The translations under genes and the position numbers were made by a program. Below the pieces are notes generated by a model. The model worked only from the letters and a program-made list of their open reading frames with translations, was not told where the DNA came from and ran no database searches. Below are positions 34,700 to 46,025 of a stretch of DNA of 64,000 nucleotides, in pieces. Source of the DNA: Lunularia cruciata (Eukaryota > Streptophyta > Marchantiopsida > Lunulariales > Lunulariaceae); assembly GCA_948567375.1 (NCBI GenBank), contig OX419755.1:79006218-79070217 (forward strand). The letters are read 5' to 3'. How positions within the stretch are numbered: the first letter of the stretch is position 1; every line of letters starts with the position of its first letter.

Positions 34700-35388
34700 T
34701 AAGACCGAGTCAAGATAGTTTCTTCACAATCATGAACTTCCTCAGCACCAGCCAAAATTGGGATTTAAATCTCCCAAACTTATTATAGTAGGTGCAGTAA
34801 TTTTTGCTCTATTTTTGAACATGGCTTCCATTCTAGCAAAATGTGGTCACATTCCATTCAATTTGTCATCAATAGTTCTCCATATTTCTTTGCCATATTT
34901 CTTTTTTGTGAGACCTTTTCTTGTAGACTTGTTTTTCAACTCTAGAGTTTCTTTGTATGATTTCATATATCTCAGCCTTTTCTTATATAATCTATCACTT
35001 GTCATAGAAGTAGGAAATTCTTGCACCTCTCGAGCCAAAAATGTGGCCATGAAACTCAAAGTAGTGGAATTTTGAATGTGCTTTTTGCAATTCACACCAC
35101 AAATCTGTGCAAAATGCTCATGGTCTTCCAAATAATCCAGTATTTGGCCATAGTGGTGTGTTGCCATGTGGAACAATTAGTCCTCTTCTTTTTGCTAGGT
35201 GAGGAAGAAGCCATCATCAACAATTTTCCAAACTTCTCTAATGATTGTATTGGTTGCGAATTCAAATGTGAGTCTAAAGGTTTTAGTTCTAAATCCAAAT
35301 GTGAGCTTGCATTGCAATTAAATACTTGATCTCCCATTGAATAATTTTTGTTGCACTTTTGGAGTAAAATTATTGACCTCTCAATCAA
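34700..35388 (-). pseudogene. Decayed ORF, possible transposon-associated protein
   Basis: The - strand reads MIERSIILLQKCNKNYSMGD, a basic PSKKKR stretch, then after a frame change MATHHYGQILDYLEDHEHF, FMATFLAREVQEF, RLYKKRLRYMKSYKETLEL, RKGLTKKKYGKEIWRTIDDK, and after a stop PHFARMEAMFKNRA. The W/H..LL.YLED...F followed by R......Y...... and GLT......I.TI..K.......F.RM...F pattern resembles Myb/SANT-like DNA-binding proteins found with plant and fungal transposons. That is recollection of a pattern, not a search result. The 5' end overlaps the inverted repeat. Confidence 0.35.
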
Positions 35389-35602
35389 TTTCTTGGTTGC
35401 AATTCAATCAATTTCTTGGTTGTCACAAGGCGGTGAAGATCATTTCCATAACTCAATAGATTAGTGTGGCAAGGGAGATAGTGAGTTATGGAAATGATCT
35501 TCACCGCCCGCCTTGTGACAACCAAGAAATTGATTGAATTGCAACCAAGAAATTGATTGAGAGGTCAAGAAATTTTACTCCGAAAGTGCAACAAAAATTA
35601 TT
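35340..35602. repeat. Large inverted repeat (arms about 116 and 121 bp, 26-nt loop)
   Basis: Left arm 35340-35455 (aataatttttgttgcac to cataactca) and right arm 35482-35602 (tgagttatggaaatg to aaaaattatt) are near-perfect reverse complements, with a few mismatches and a 4-nt difference (gcccgcc versus ggcgg). Each arm also contains a 22-bp direct duplication around caatcaatttcttggttg. The loop is 35456-35481. A transcript would form a hairpin of over 110 bp. The left arm contains the first codons of the - strand ORF. Confidence 0.9.
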
Positions 35603-36483
35603 TAGTTATTTAGTTATTTAGAATTGTGTTATTTATTTAAAAAAAATTATCACCCACCAAAATTTAACGGTATTCCAGAAAGTCATTTATTTGCCATTAG
35701 AATTAAGCGATCCATAACTTGAACTTTGCGTTTTTCTTGGTTTGTATGAATCCGTTTTGAAAGACGGACTCAAAGCGACCGCTGGGGCACGACATGGAAC
35801 TGGTCGTACCCCCGGATCCGTAGCCGTTTAGATCCGGTCATCGGCAGTTTAAGCTTGCGTTACCGGGAAAACCATTTCTGACTCTCTTTTACGCTGCTTT
35901 GCGTTCCCGGCACAAAGGTGTGAGGACCGTCCCCGCTACTAACGGCAACGGAGCTCGCCGGATCCTGCCGTGCGGCTGCACTTTTCAGCCCTGAGCCATG
36001 AGAGTACTGTGCTTTTTCCTCCGAAGCGCGTCCCAGCGCCTTGACGTGACCGTCCTCCCTTTGCGCTCGAGAACACGGCTTACAACGAGTGGGGCCTTCT
36101 TCGAGACAGGAAAAGAGAGAGAGAGAGAGAGCTCTTCCGTCGCGCACTGCGCAAGTAATGGCTATTTGATTGGATCGATCGAGGGCTGGAACCTCAGGAT
36201 CACCTAAGACGATTTGAGTAGAACCGAAATTGAATCCTGGAATCTGAATGCGAGCGTCGAGCGGCGATCGATCCAGCTGGTGATGGGATGTCGGGAAGAA
36301 TGGGTGCCAGAGCAGTGGTAGATGTAGTAGCAGTACAACAGGGAGCGAACATTCCGCTCCGGTGTTAAGATTCCATTGTTCTTATCTTCTAGATATCGGG
36401 GGTTTATTGTCTACAGAAAGGGTTTATGATCTTCCTTTTGCTGATTGTACTGAGTTGCAGAATTTTGGTTCGTTTAAGTGATT
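35603..36483 (+). promoter_or_regulatory. Promoter and leader region of the GT47 gene
   Basis: The sequence changes from AT-rich to GC- and CpG-rich at about 35740, a transition typical of the edge of a gene. A (GA)9 tract at about 36114-36131 could be a GAGA-type core promoter element. No convincing TATA box was found. The transcription start is unknown, so the promoter and 5' UTR cannot be separated. Confidence 0.4.
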
Positions 36484-36618
36484 ATGTTGGCGGCTGCGTG
36501 CACGAAGGGGAAGGACGTGCGTTGTTTACATGATGTGAGCCTCTTTTTGAGGAGAAGGGGATTTATGGATTTTGAATCACATTCTATGTCTGCTGGACAG
36601 GAGAAGTCGGCATTTTGA
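36484..36618 (+). CDS. Upstream ORF of 44 codons in the GT47 leader
   Basis: ATG at 36484, TGA at 36616-36618; the predicted peptide starts MLAAACTKGKDVRC. Its stop overlaps the next upstream ATG (TGATG). If the leader is transcribed unspliced, it would hinder scanning to the main start. Conservation is unknown. Confidence 0.3.
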   Translation: MLAAACTKGKDVRCLHDVSLFLRRRGFMDFESHSMSAGQEKSAF

Positions 36619-36641
36619 TGTCCGGAGAACGCGGAGTTTGA
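36618..36641 (+). CDS. Second upstream ORF, 7 codons
   Basis: ATG TCC GGA GAA CGC GGA GTT TGA, sharing one base with the stop of the previous upstream ORF and ending 37 bp before the main ATG. It could support termination-reinitiation. Short and therefore possibly chance. Confidence 0.25.
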   Translation: MSGERGV

Positions 36642-36678
36642 GTTTTTGCTCAGGCCTTCTGACTTCTCTCGGAGGTTT

Positions 36679-38561
36679 ATGTATCGTGTTACCAGTGTGG
36701 TCCGATTCTCCAGCCGGGATATAGAGGGCAATTGTGGAAGCTCAGGACGGAGGAACAAGATGCTCTTACTCAGAAGTCGAATGTTATTTCTCTCGTTATG
36801 GCTCTTTGCGGTTATTGGTCTAAGTGTGTATGTACTCCAAAAACGTTATGGCACGACATTGCAACAGGCGAAAGTACTGGACCATCACCTGCCTAAATCG
36901 TGTGAAGGGCGGTGGATTTACATTTACAATATCTCCAGCGTATTTAATGAGGAGTTTGTGACTAATTGCTCCACTTTTAAAAAACCTTTGGACCTCTGCC
37001 CTTACATGGAGAATGGGGGTATGGGAAGAGCGTTCACCTATGAGCCTGAGCTTTTTCCAGATTCTTCTGAAGGTTCAGTGTGGTTTAATACTTGGCAATT
37101 CAGTCTGGAGCAGTACTTTCATGAGCGATTACTGCGCTACCCCTGTTTGGCTCAGACAGAGGAAGTTGCTGATGTTTTCTATGTCCCTTTCTATGCTGGG
37201 ATGGATTTGTCATACAGTATGAGCCATCCACGTAGTGTGAAGAAAGACGCTCGGTACATGGAGCTTTTGAACTGGCTCCGAGAACAGTATTTTTTCACCA
37301 GGAATGGTGGACTAGATCACTTCATAACGCTGGGAAGAATTGCACTGGATTTTAGAAGAAACAAAGGCGACTCATGGGGCACCCAAGTGAGTTCTGTATT
37401 TGGTGAAAGTGCAGGCATCTAGATACGTTGTCTTGAGGAGTTTAGGTAGATATAAATTTCAACTCTTATGCAAGTCCAAGTTGCTATAATCTAGCCTCTG
37501 GAACCTTAACCAAAAATAAGGATGGAAATAATCCAAATCCAAATTTACACAGTTGCTTTTGTTTTATCTAAGGTGGAGCCTCCTCAGATCTCTACAGCTT
37601 CGAGGTCTTCCAGATAGAAAATTTATTTTTTCTACAGTCCTGAAAGTAAAGAGTGAATAAGTCGGTGATCCAGCATCCCTACCTTATCGTTCGCATCAGT
37701 GAACTGATGCACTTTCATGTGACTGTAACGCAGATGCTCTCACATCCGGATTTTCGGAATACCGTCAAGCTTACAATAGAGCGAGATGGTGGCACACCCG
37801 CGCATCACAACAATGAGATCGCTGTCCCTTATCCGACCTACTACCACGCAAGTACTGATTCTCAGGTCCATGATCTTGTCGGCTGGGCAGTTCAGACGAC
37901 TCAGCGATCTGTGTTCGTAGCTCTGGCGGGTTCACGGAAGCAGCGATTGGGCGGGATCAGAGAAAAGCTTATGAGAGACTGTGAGAATGATGTTAGATGC
38001 ACTTTACTAGTCTGTGAGGGCAATGAAGGGGTGAACCAAACTGACTTGGATACACGTTACCCTGGTAATCTCCCAATTGCCGGACACAACCTTCGTACAT
38101 CGTGCCACTATCCTTCGGCACCACTGGACACTTTCCATAGATCACAATTTTGCTTGCAGCCTCCAGGTGATAGCCCGACTCGTCGGTCTTTCTTTGATGC
38201 AATGCTCTCGGGATGCATTCCAGTAATCTTCAAGCCTTCTGCCGCCTGGACACAGTATCTCTCATTTCTTCCAGAAAATGGGGAAAGCTACTCTGTTTTG
38301 GTAACATTCTCGGAGCTCAGGAAACATAACGTGTTTGATATACTTAGTAGGATTTCTCAAATCCAAATTTCTGAGATGCGGGCAAAGATAGGGGAGCTGC
38401 TGCCCCAGATCATGTATGCTCATGTTGGACGAAAGTATCCCTTCTCTGTATCGCCTAACATTCCATTGCTGGAGAACGGAAGCGTGTTGGAAAGAGCAGA
38501 TGCTTTTGATCTTGCCCTTGAACAGGTGCACAACGTCATCAGGAGAAACTTGGGCAGATAG
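36679..38561 (+). CDS. GT47 exostosin-family glycosyltransferase (MUR3-like clade), two exons
   Basis: Exon 1 is 36679-37386 and exon 2 is 37734-38561. The 347-bp phase-0 intron has donor CAA|GTGAGT and acceptor cgCAG|ATG. The product is 511 residues, usual for the family. A short cytosolic N-terminus is followed by a signal anchor (about residues 35-53, MLFLSLWLFAVIGLSVYVL), so it is a type II Golgi protein by family knowledge. EGRWIYIYNISSVFNEEF starts the exostosin domain. DVFYVPFYAGMDLS, GLDHFITLGRIALDF, the NEIAVPYPTYYH motif and the C-terminal signature LQPPGDSPTRRSFFDAMLSG then GCIPVIF (about residues 376-402) are all present. The MUR3/XLT2 group adds galactose to xyloglucan in plant cell walls, but the exact acceptor is not deducible here. 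The first in-frame ATG is 36679 (weak context); ATG 36760 is an alternative that would still keep the anchor. Frame intact, probably functional. Confidence 0.92.
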
Positions 38562-40601
38562 TGATGCTGGCTCCTGGTTTTTGTGGAAAAACCACGCGCA
38601 TTGTTGGCAGATTTAATTTGGTCCCTTTAATTTAATGTGTTAGCTGGATCTGTATTATCTTACTGTAGTTCTTAGCCTGTACATATTGCAAACAATCCAT
38701 ATATAAGTTCCTCAAAAATCAGGACTCTACCAGTTCAAGTGGCTACTTTCTCGTTCATGGTCACTCAGACACACGTCTCACTTATCATACTAAGATCTGG
38801 AATAACGTTCTTATGATGAGCGATGAGTTCAACATGACCTGTTCCTTACAGCAATAGCTTGTTAAAGTGGAATTTTGTTTTTCCCCTCAACTCTACCAAG
38901 ATGGTCTCCTCAGATTAACACAAGAAAATTGGTCCAGATCCAGTTTCCTTTCTTGCGTAGGACAGCACACCTTTTCTTGCTCGCTCGAGAGATGATATGT
39001 TGTCCTCTTAAAAGAAGTACTTCGTTATATCTCGACATCGTCTGCATATCAAGTTAAGCAGTACAACAATCATTCACTGCTTATCGAGTGCGGCTTTTAG
39101 TCGCAACAGGGCGGTTAGTGGGGAAATACAGTGTAGTTATTGTGACACCTGCACTAAATACTGTATTGAGCTGCCGTCTTCGATCCGCTTATGTAGGCCT
39201 CAGGAGCTTACATGCTTCTCAGACCCCACTGAGACATTTGTCGGGGCTTCAAACCCACTTCGGCAAAGGTCCGCACCTTTGGTCCGCGCCAGTGGAAATT
39301 GCAGATTCCAGACAACACAGGTCCTGATTTGCTAAACGTGGTTGACCTTCCTGCTTATGGTCGACCATTAGCAGCACGATTCTACTCCAATGGGAGCCTC
39401 AACCACAGGAAGTGTTGCTGCAGCTTCCAACTATCACGAGGGTTATATTGTGTCAAACCTTACAACTTCCCGTCAGATTTCAGCTGATGAGGAATTTGCA
39501 TGACGCTGAAAAATGAGCTCGTTGTGTTACGAGCTGTATTATGAAAGCTGTATATAATGAACCTCATCCTTCACCGTTTGAGTTCGGTTAATCACATTAG
39601 AAGTAGCAATAAGGATTGCCTGGACATGCATTTCACATGACAAATAATGTTCGTACTGATTGTGGAACTTTGTAAGAGTGTCAAGTCCGTTAACTGTTAG
39701 AAATTGGTCTGGTGCTACTTCCAGAACCACTTTTAATATGATCGCATTTAAGACCCAGTGAAGACCTGCAAATCGCGCGGAATGATTAGCCAGTCAACAT
39801 GGAGAAGGACATGGATGGATGGGAAGATGAGCACTCTGCGAATCGGGAACTCCTGGAGTCTTGGACCCCTGCCTTGAGGAAATGACTCCTGATGATCTTC
39901 TCCTTGAGATAGTGCACGGTTGGCACCTTCCAGTGGTTGCCGTTTCAGGTGCGGGCAACAATCTCGCTTTTTCTCCTGCAATCCGACTCTCTCACGATAA
40001 ATGGGGACCTTCCTTTTTGCAATACAAGTTGTCTCTCGAATTACACGATTACAAGAACAGACTCAGATACTTCTCCACTCAGAGCTCCCGGAAATGGTTC
40101 GCTCTTTCAACAGACTATTTGTCGTCAGATGCTTACATGTGCTTGCAAATTGGGCAGTCCTGAACTCTTGGACCCTGCCTTCAACCATACGCCTAGGCTG
40201 TGTCGCTTTCAGCACAGGTGAGAAGGGTTTGGAAATCAGAGCTCGCAGATCTTGAAATTTTGTAACTACAATAAGAAAGATATACACTGTTCTTGACCCG
40301 TGAATTTGAGCAGACTCTGAAAATCTTCTGCATCTTTCACGAATCAAGAATCCATAATGTCTAAGTTATTACTCCTGGATGGATGTACACAGATTTGTGG
40401 CACGAGTTTCATCTTCTATGCAACAGGCAGAACTAGTTATCTGGCAAGTTCCACATAAGGTAGTACTCAACATCCTACAATATATGTACTTCAGTGCTGT
40501 GTACAGAAACTTCAAAATCTCTGTGCAGTTCTCAAACCTTGCAAAGCTAAACTACAATTTCGACCTACAGATGAGAAGGAAACTGAAGGGAGTTTGTGGC
40601 G
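38562..40601. other. Intergenic region between convergent genes
   Basis: Lies between the stops of the GT47 gene and the chalcone isomerase gene, so it includes both 3' UTRs. AT-rich strings after 38620 could serve polyadenylation. Open frames at 39088-39487 and 39861-40255 (+) and on the - strand have balanced composition but no recognised domain. A small unrecognised gene cannot be excluded. Confidence 0.4.
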
Positions 40602-42317
40602 TCAGTCGGAAGTCTTCTTCAGCAAAGTAGACATCTTCTCGCCGAAAGCTGCTCTAGTTTGTGGAGACACGCCCTTCTTGCTGAGCATTGTGCCAACTAA
40701 AGCTTCACCAAAGACGGAGGATTTCACAACAATTTCTGCCTCTTTCGGGATCACAGATTTGAGTGACTGTGAAATCTGTCATACACACAGGCATCAGAAA
40801 CATATCCGTCAACCCCTTCCACAAAGCTTGTTGTCAGTCCGAAACCTGCTCACGAACCAATAGGGTCCTTTGCATGTGAACTTTCAAACTAAGACACCAA
40901 TTTGGACGTAAAAAGATGCTTGAGAGGATGCCAAAGGCAAACGGGAGAAATAGACAGTTGTTCTGACCTCGAAACCAGAATCTGTGATGGAGAAATATAT
41001 AGTAGAACGAGGGGGGCAATCTTTTTGCTTGAAATATTCGGTGTAGTCTTTCAGGGCCTGCTCTTCGGATTCACCGCACTTCCCCGCTTCCCTCAAATCC
41101 ATAATGGTATTCTGGCCCGACTTGCTAGCGTAATCCTCCCCAGTGAGAGGCAGTAACATCGTGACACTAGCCAACTTCTCCACAGGGGCTGCACATGTTC
41201 AAGCAATGATGGTGAGATTAGTACTTTTCTGAAAAGCGAGAGAAGATATGGAACAGTTTCGTCGAAGAGTGGCAGAATCATTACTCGATGCATCCATTAT
41301 TTGAACGGAAGACTCACTTCAAGGACCTATGTAAATACTTGAATGACACTAACTACAGGAGCACTTAGAATGACTGTTCATTTGATCACAATCTTCACAT
41401 TCAGGCAGGATTTACAAAGCTTAACACTGAGGGGTGGAGCAGTTATGTGTTCAATCACGTAGCCTGAGACAGTCAAGACAAAAGTTTGCACACTGGAAAG
41501 TTTGAGTTCATCACTCAATATAACACGGTTGATATGCTGTAGTCCATAATATAAATTGACATTGTTCTGTCTCGCAAAATTTGTGTTCGTCCTTTTTTCG
41601 TAAGACTGAAATTCTTTGAAGTGCCTGGATTAACAGGAGAGCACACCCTACCTTTGAGGAATGCCTCAAGAAATCGGTCGTCAATAAGAAGCTCCTCTGC
41701 TGAAAGCCCCTTGAATTCGTTCAGATGCTTCACAATCTGAGGGTCTGAATAGATACCTAATACCGTAACTTTGAGTTCCAATCCGTTCGGAAGTCTGACA
41801 CCTCTTACACCTGCCAAGAAATCAATAACCCGTCAGCTTCAAATTGAGTTACCCTGAAATTGAAGAGATTTTAAGTGAGTAGAGATTCTGACGACACTTT
41901 AAGAGCGAGGTCAATCGAAAGCGAGAAGGTTAGTTTCCAATTTCGAATGCGGCGTAAGAAAAGCATATACTGATCATCCGTCAGTGAGAGAATATGGAGG
42001 GTCGGTATGACCCGCTAAAGGTGCGACACCACAGATGAATTATACTGTCATGAATATCGAAAGCCAAGCCAGAGAGCTGCCAAGTTAAGTGTATTACCTG
42101 AACCAACAAGTGTTAGTTCCTTGCTCGAACCTGGTGGCAGTAGCTTCCCAGGCACCTTCACACCTTCAAGAATTGTAGTCCCTACGTCCGGCTCCCCCAA
42201 ATCCAATGCAGAGTGTACATCCTCCACCGACTGTTTCCCATCGGCGGACGCGTCAGCGAGGACTGGCTTCAAAACTTCCGTTTCAACAGCATTGCCCTTT
42301 TGCAGCAAATTATCCAT
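40602..42317 (-). CDS. Chalcone isomerase family protein, four exons
   Basis: Exons in reading order: 42317-42098, 41810-41652, 41188-40968, 40775-40602. Introns are 287, 463 and 192 bp, all GT..AG, phases 1, 1 and 0. The product is 257 residues. The ATG has an ideal plant context (AACAATGG). The first 55 or so residues are a family-atypical extension; then KLLPPGSSKELTLVGSGVRG, ELKVTVLGIYSD, EKLASVTMLLPLTGEDYASK, QNTI, and the C-terminal SSVFGEALVGTMLSKKGVSP. Residues aligned with the catalytic set of Medicago chalcone isomerase are kept: Arg76 (R36), Thr89 (T48), Tyr146 (Y106), Asn153 (N113), Thr229 (T190). The enzyme closes chalcones to flavanones in flavonoid synthesis. Non-catalytic CHIL relatives usually lose some of these, so a catalytic enzyme is likelier. 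Convergent with the GT47 gene. Intact. Confidence 0.88.
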
Positions 42318-43840
42318 TGTTTCGTGTCTCGCCAATCTCGAACACTAGATTTGACGCTGCGTACGAGAGGCAATTCCCAAATGAGGAGCAGACAATACAG
42401 GCCGAGCATACACTCGGGCATCTCAAGATCAGTGATAAACGTATCAAGATATGATTCATGTTAAAGTTAGAGACTTCAACGCAGTGAGACCAACGGTCTG
42501 TATACAGCAAGCGTGGCAATCCCACATCCCGTCTCATAATGTCTGTCTCCAAGAAGGGTGCTGCTTTCACAACATCCGCGCAGCCGTGTTCTTAATGTAG
42601 AAAGTCGGATTATGGAGGGTGCATATATTGTACTACGTGCATACCCTCAGCCGTCTCCACGTCATCTTCGAGCAGGTGGAGCAGGAAAGAAGACAGGCGA
42701 GGCATTATGATTTTCACTTCCACCTCGGACCTGGTGTGAGTATCTACTCTCGCAACTCGCTCAGTTTTGAGTTGCCTCCATCATTACGATGGATGTATTA
42801 TTCGGTGTGATATTATTACTTAGTAGAAAATGAACATGTCACTAAAGTACGGACTGCCATTGCCTTGATGACTATTGCTGGCATGTGGTCTGTCTCCGGA
42901 CTTACGAGGTAGCCCAAGGTCGGACGAGGAGAGACACGGTACAGTGAAGATGCTCCGGCTACCGAGTCCTCAAGGGACTACGATTTCTGGTGATTCATTT
43001 GGTTTACAAGAGCAAAACAGGAAGCTGAGTTGACGAAATGCACCTTTGTATGAGATGACTTGTCGCCCCGTCAGAGTGCAAGATGAAACTTTGAATATAA
43101 TCGAACTTCGAGAGTTGCTCAGTCGAACAAAGGTGTAGTCACTGCTGAATAAATGCACCTGCGAGCCAACTGCCGCAGTGTCGGGGAGGGGAGCTCTCTC
43201 ACTCTGGAAGAAAGCTCGTAAGCAATTCTGACTGAGGTCGTGTTCTCTATCGCCCCTACAGCTGTTTTCTAATCAACGGACATTCACGAAGACCTAGATT
43301 TCTTGTGGAATCTAGATGATCCAATCTCTCGTCCTCCGAAACGCAACTACTGTAATCTTCACTGGCTTCCTCACAGCTCGTCTTACTTACACCCACTGCA
43401 ATAATGTACATGCTATGATTCTCCTCACCTTTATATGCATTCCAAGTCCTTCCTGATTTCCACGAAGTCGTTCCTATCGCGCGTGTAGAGAAGAGGCAGA
43501 AGTCGACAAATCTATCAAACCGAGTCTCCTCTTCGAAGTTGTTGTCCTACTTCCATTGGATTTGTCAAATCGGCCCCGGATAGGTCCTCACTTCGAGGCT
43601 AGTTTGAACTGTGTGCCCAAGTGCAACTGCTACTTTACAACTTGTCGTAATCGATATTGACTCGTGAAAAAGGCGACCGCGTAGAGAACACGAAGGATGG
43701 GAAGACCCATCAAGCCGTACAAGGGAGAAATGCGGCTAGGCCCCAATGGATACTGACTCTGGGTCGCATGAGGCAGAGTCAGCCAGTTTGAACTTGCTAC
43801 AGTCTGCTAGGGACTAACCAAGTCTATACTTTCATGGGTC
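42318..43840 (-). promoter_or_regulatory. Upstream region of the chalcone isomerase gene
   Basis: GC-moderate sequence without transposon similarity, expected to hold the 5' UTR and promoter. Open frames here (for example 42310-42570 and 42970-43158, -) show no domain. Specific motifs such as MYB sites were not established. An additional 5' non-coding exon is possible. Confidence 0.35.
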
Positions 43841-45904
43841 ATACGAATAATGTATGTATATAATCTTAAAAACATGTTGTTTAATTTAAATGTGATGATT
43901 AATTTAAACATTGTTAACAAATCATACCCTTACTCGTTTAAATCATCGATTTCTTTTTATTTTTCGATAACCATGTAAAATTGAGGAATATGCCCGGTCT
44001 AGCTGGTCCAATATGTGCGCTGTTCATCTTTTACCTTGTTTGAAACAATAAACCTTATAAAACAGAACATTTTTTTAAATGAATATAATGTTATAACGGG
44101 TCTCCTGGTTGAATTATGATTAACAAGTGTTTCCCCTAGATCACAGCACCTTTTGTGAACAAGATGATGCATCCAAGGGATACTTTGACAACTTTCACAC
44201 CTTATATGAGATTGCAGACTTATTATTGAATTTGGATTTCCAATAAATTACTTTAAATTAAAAAGAGAAAGAGAGAAATAACCTCTGACAAGTTTATGGG
44301 TTATGCAAAGTAACTAAATAAAACATGGAATGTACCCTCTGACAAGTTTATGGGTTATGTAAAGTAACTAAATAAAACACGGAATGTTTTTCATTAGATA
44401 TTTTTTTTCCCGTTGTTTTTCACTAATCTACTTTAAAATTTCATAGCGTATCTTTGCAACCTTCAAATATCTTCCAAAGAATATATTCCCTTTTTTCCTT
44501 GTGAAATCTTCAGACTCTCTAATATAACATGGCATATTTGTAGAGGTTGTATTTTCAGAGTGCTAAGATTGTAAAATATAATCTACTAATTAGAGGGCAC
44601 ATCATACCAAAGACACAAGTCATGGGAAGCCTGTTCATTGATGAATGTACAATGTAAAAATGTATATGCTCCCACACGAGAGAGCACGAAACTTTTATGT
44701 ATATATAAAATTTATTTTTGCGACACCCAATGTTTAAAAAATTTTAAGTTCTGATGAAAAGGTATTTTCTAGAAAAATGTCATCCTTTGTCATAAGGAGC
44801 TGATCTTTTGTCTTCCCAAGAGATCGAGAATACATAAACCTATACTTTCATAGCGCTGATAAATGCACTGTACCTTGTACAATTGTGGGCAGGGCCAGTG
44901 TAGTAATGGGTGATGTGGAAATTGGACAGCGTGTGTCTAAATTCAGTAACGAGAATTCCATCCTCATTACACAACTCCAAGTGAATCACGGAGACATCTC
45001 TCCTCTTCTACCACACACACACCCATCCTTCCTCTCGAACATTTGCAGCTGCAATCAATCGAGTAAACACTGCAGTCGTCAACTCGACGATTGATTGACA
45101 AGGACTGTAGTATTGACGAGTCGTTGTGTCCACTCGTACCTCTTCTCTCCATTGAGAATTCACAATGGAATGGTCCAGCATCCGATTGTGAGCTTACGAA
45201 GAAACCATAACGTGTAGAAGTCGTTTCTCGAAGAGAGAAGGAAATTGAGGGCACTTTTCCGTTGTACAACTAACTAGTTTTGCCTGTTTCTCCACAAAAT
45301 CTGAATACCCAAGCCATACATGTAATAATGACTGGATTAAATTCAAAATCCTCGACAGCGTGAAAAGCGAGTTGGTTTAGTGATGTTGTTTAAGAAATCA
45401 CAAATACTTTCTAAATTTATCTCAGATTAGTCATTCATGAATGTAATACATTACATAGTTATTTACTATCTCCACTCCACCACCATGCTCGTCTCTAGAT
45501 CTAATTTCTGTTAATAGTATTGACTATTTGGGTACCCATCCCATGCATGTATTAATGACTAGACTGATCTAAAATCCCGGGGAGTTGCGAAGCGAGTTAG
45601 TTGCTATAGATTGTTAAAGTTGTCCACTAATATTTAGTATATTCTTTTCCAGATCAATTATCCATAAGTTCAGCGGATCCACAATTGTGTACAAATATGT
45701 AGTGCACGTCTCTTAGAACAATAAGAAACTTTTCTCAAAACGTTAAGGTGGTATACACGAAGGAAAAAGAAAAAGGAATACAAGCTACTCAAAAGTGCAA
45801 AAGGGGATAGCAATGACGAGGTTTAAACTAAAAAGTGCTAACATCTATGTATGACTCCGGCTCCTAGCTAAATAAGGGAAAGAAACAAAATAATCTATTA
45901 ATGA
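43841..45904. other. AT-rich intergenic DNA
   Basis: From about 43840 the base composition drops to AT-rich. It holds a 54-bp tandem duplication (44281-44388) and two similar phrases around ccatacatgtaataatgactgg (45313) and ccatgcatgtattaatgactag (45540), which suggest a diverged duplication of roughly 230 bp. No gene recognised. Confidence 0.4.
44281..44388. repeat. 54-bp tandem duplication
   Basis: Two nearly identical units containing ctctgacaagtttatgggtt and then aagtaactaaataaaaca; three or so differences. Confidence 0.9.
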
Positions 45905-46025
45905 AGGGAAACAATATTTACACCCTTTTTTTGATATTTGCACCTCCTCCCCTGTCCGGACCAGAAGCGAATGGTCGCAAATGCTCAAAATGTAGGAGGG
46001 GTGGGGGTGCAAATATAGTTTTCCT
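45905..46025. mobile_element. MITE-like hairpin element, 121 bp
   Basis: Ends are inverted: left AGGGAAACAATATTTACACCC and right complement AGGAAAACTATATTTGCACCC. An inner inverted pair (tgcacctcctcccct against aggaggggtgggggtgca) lets the whole element fold. The same TAATGA flanks both sides (45899-45904 and 46026-46031) as a probable 6-bp target duplication (7 if the boundary is moved by one). Non-coding; superfamily unclear. Confidence 0.62.

Noticed and set aside
36114-36131. (GA)9 tract as part of the same expansion seen at 26.4 kb
   Set aside because: Short, in a GC-rich leader with different flanks; independent simple repeat.
37653-37733. Start of the second GT47 open frame as a separate gene
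   Set aside because: The segment before 37734 is the end of the intron. Splicing CAA|GTGAGT to CAG|ATG joins the two halves of one exostosin domain in phase 0.
42048-42335. Chalcone isomerase start at 42335
   Set aside because: That codon is TTG. The first ATG, in good context, is at 42317. Likewise TTG at 36646 was not used for the GT47 gene.
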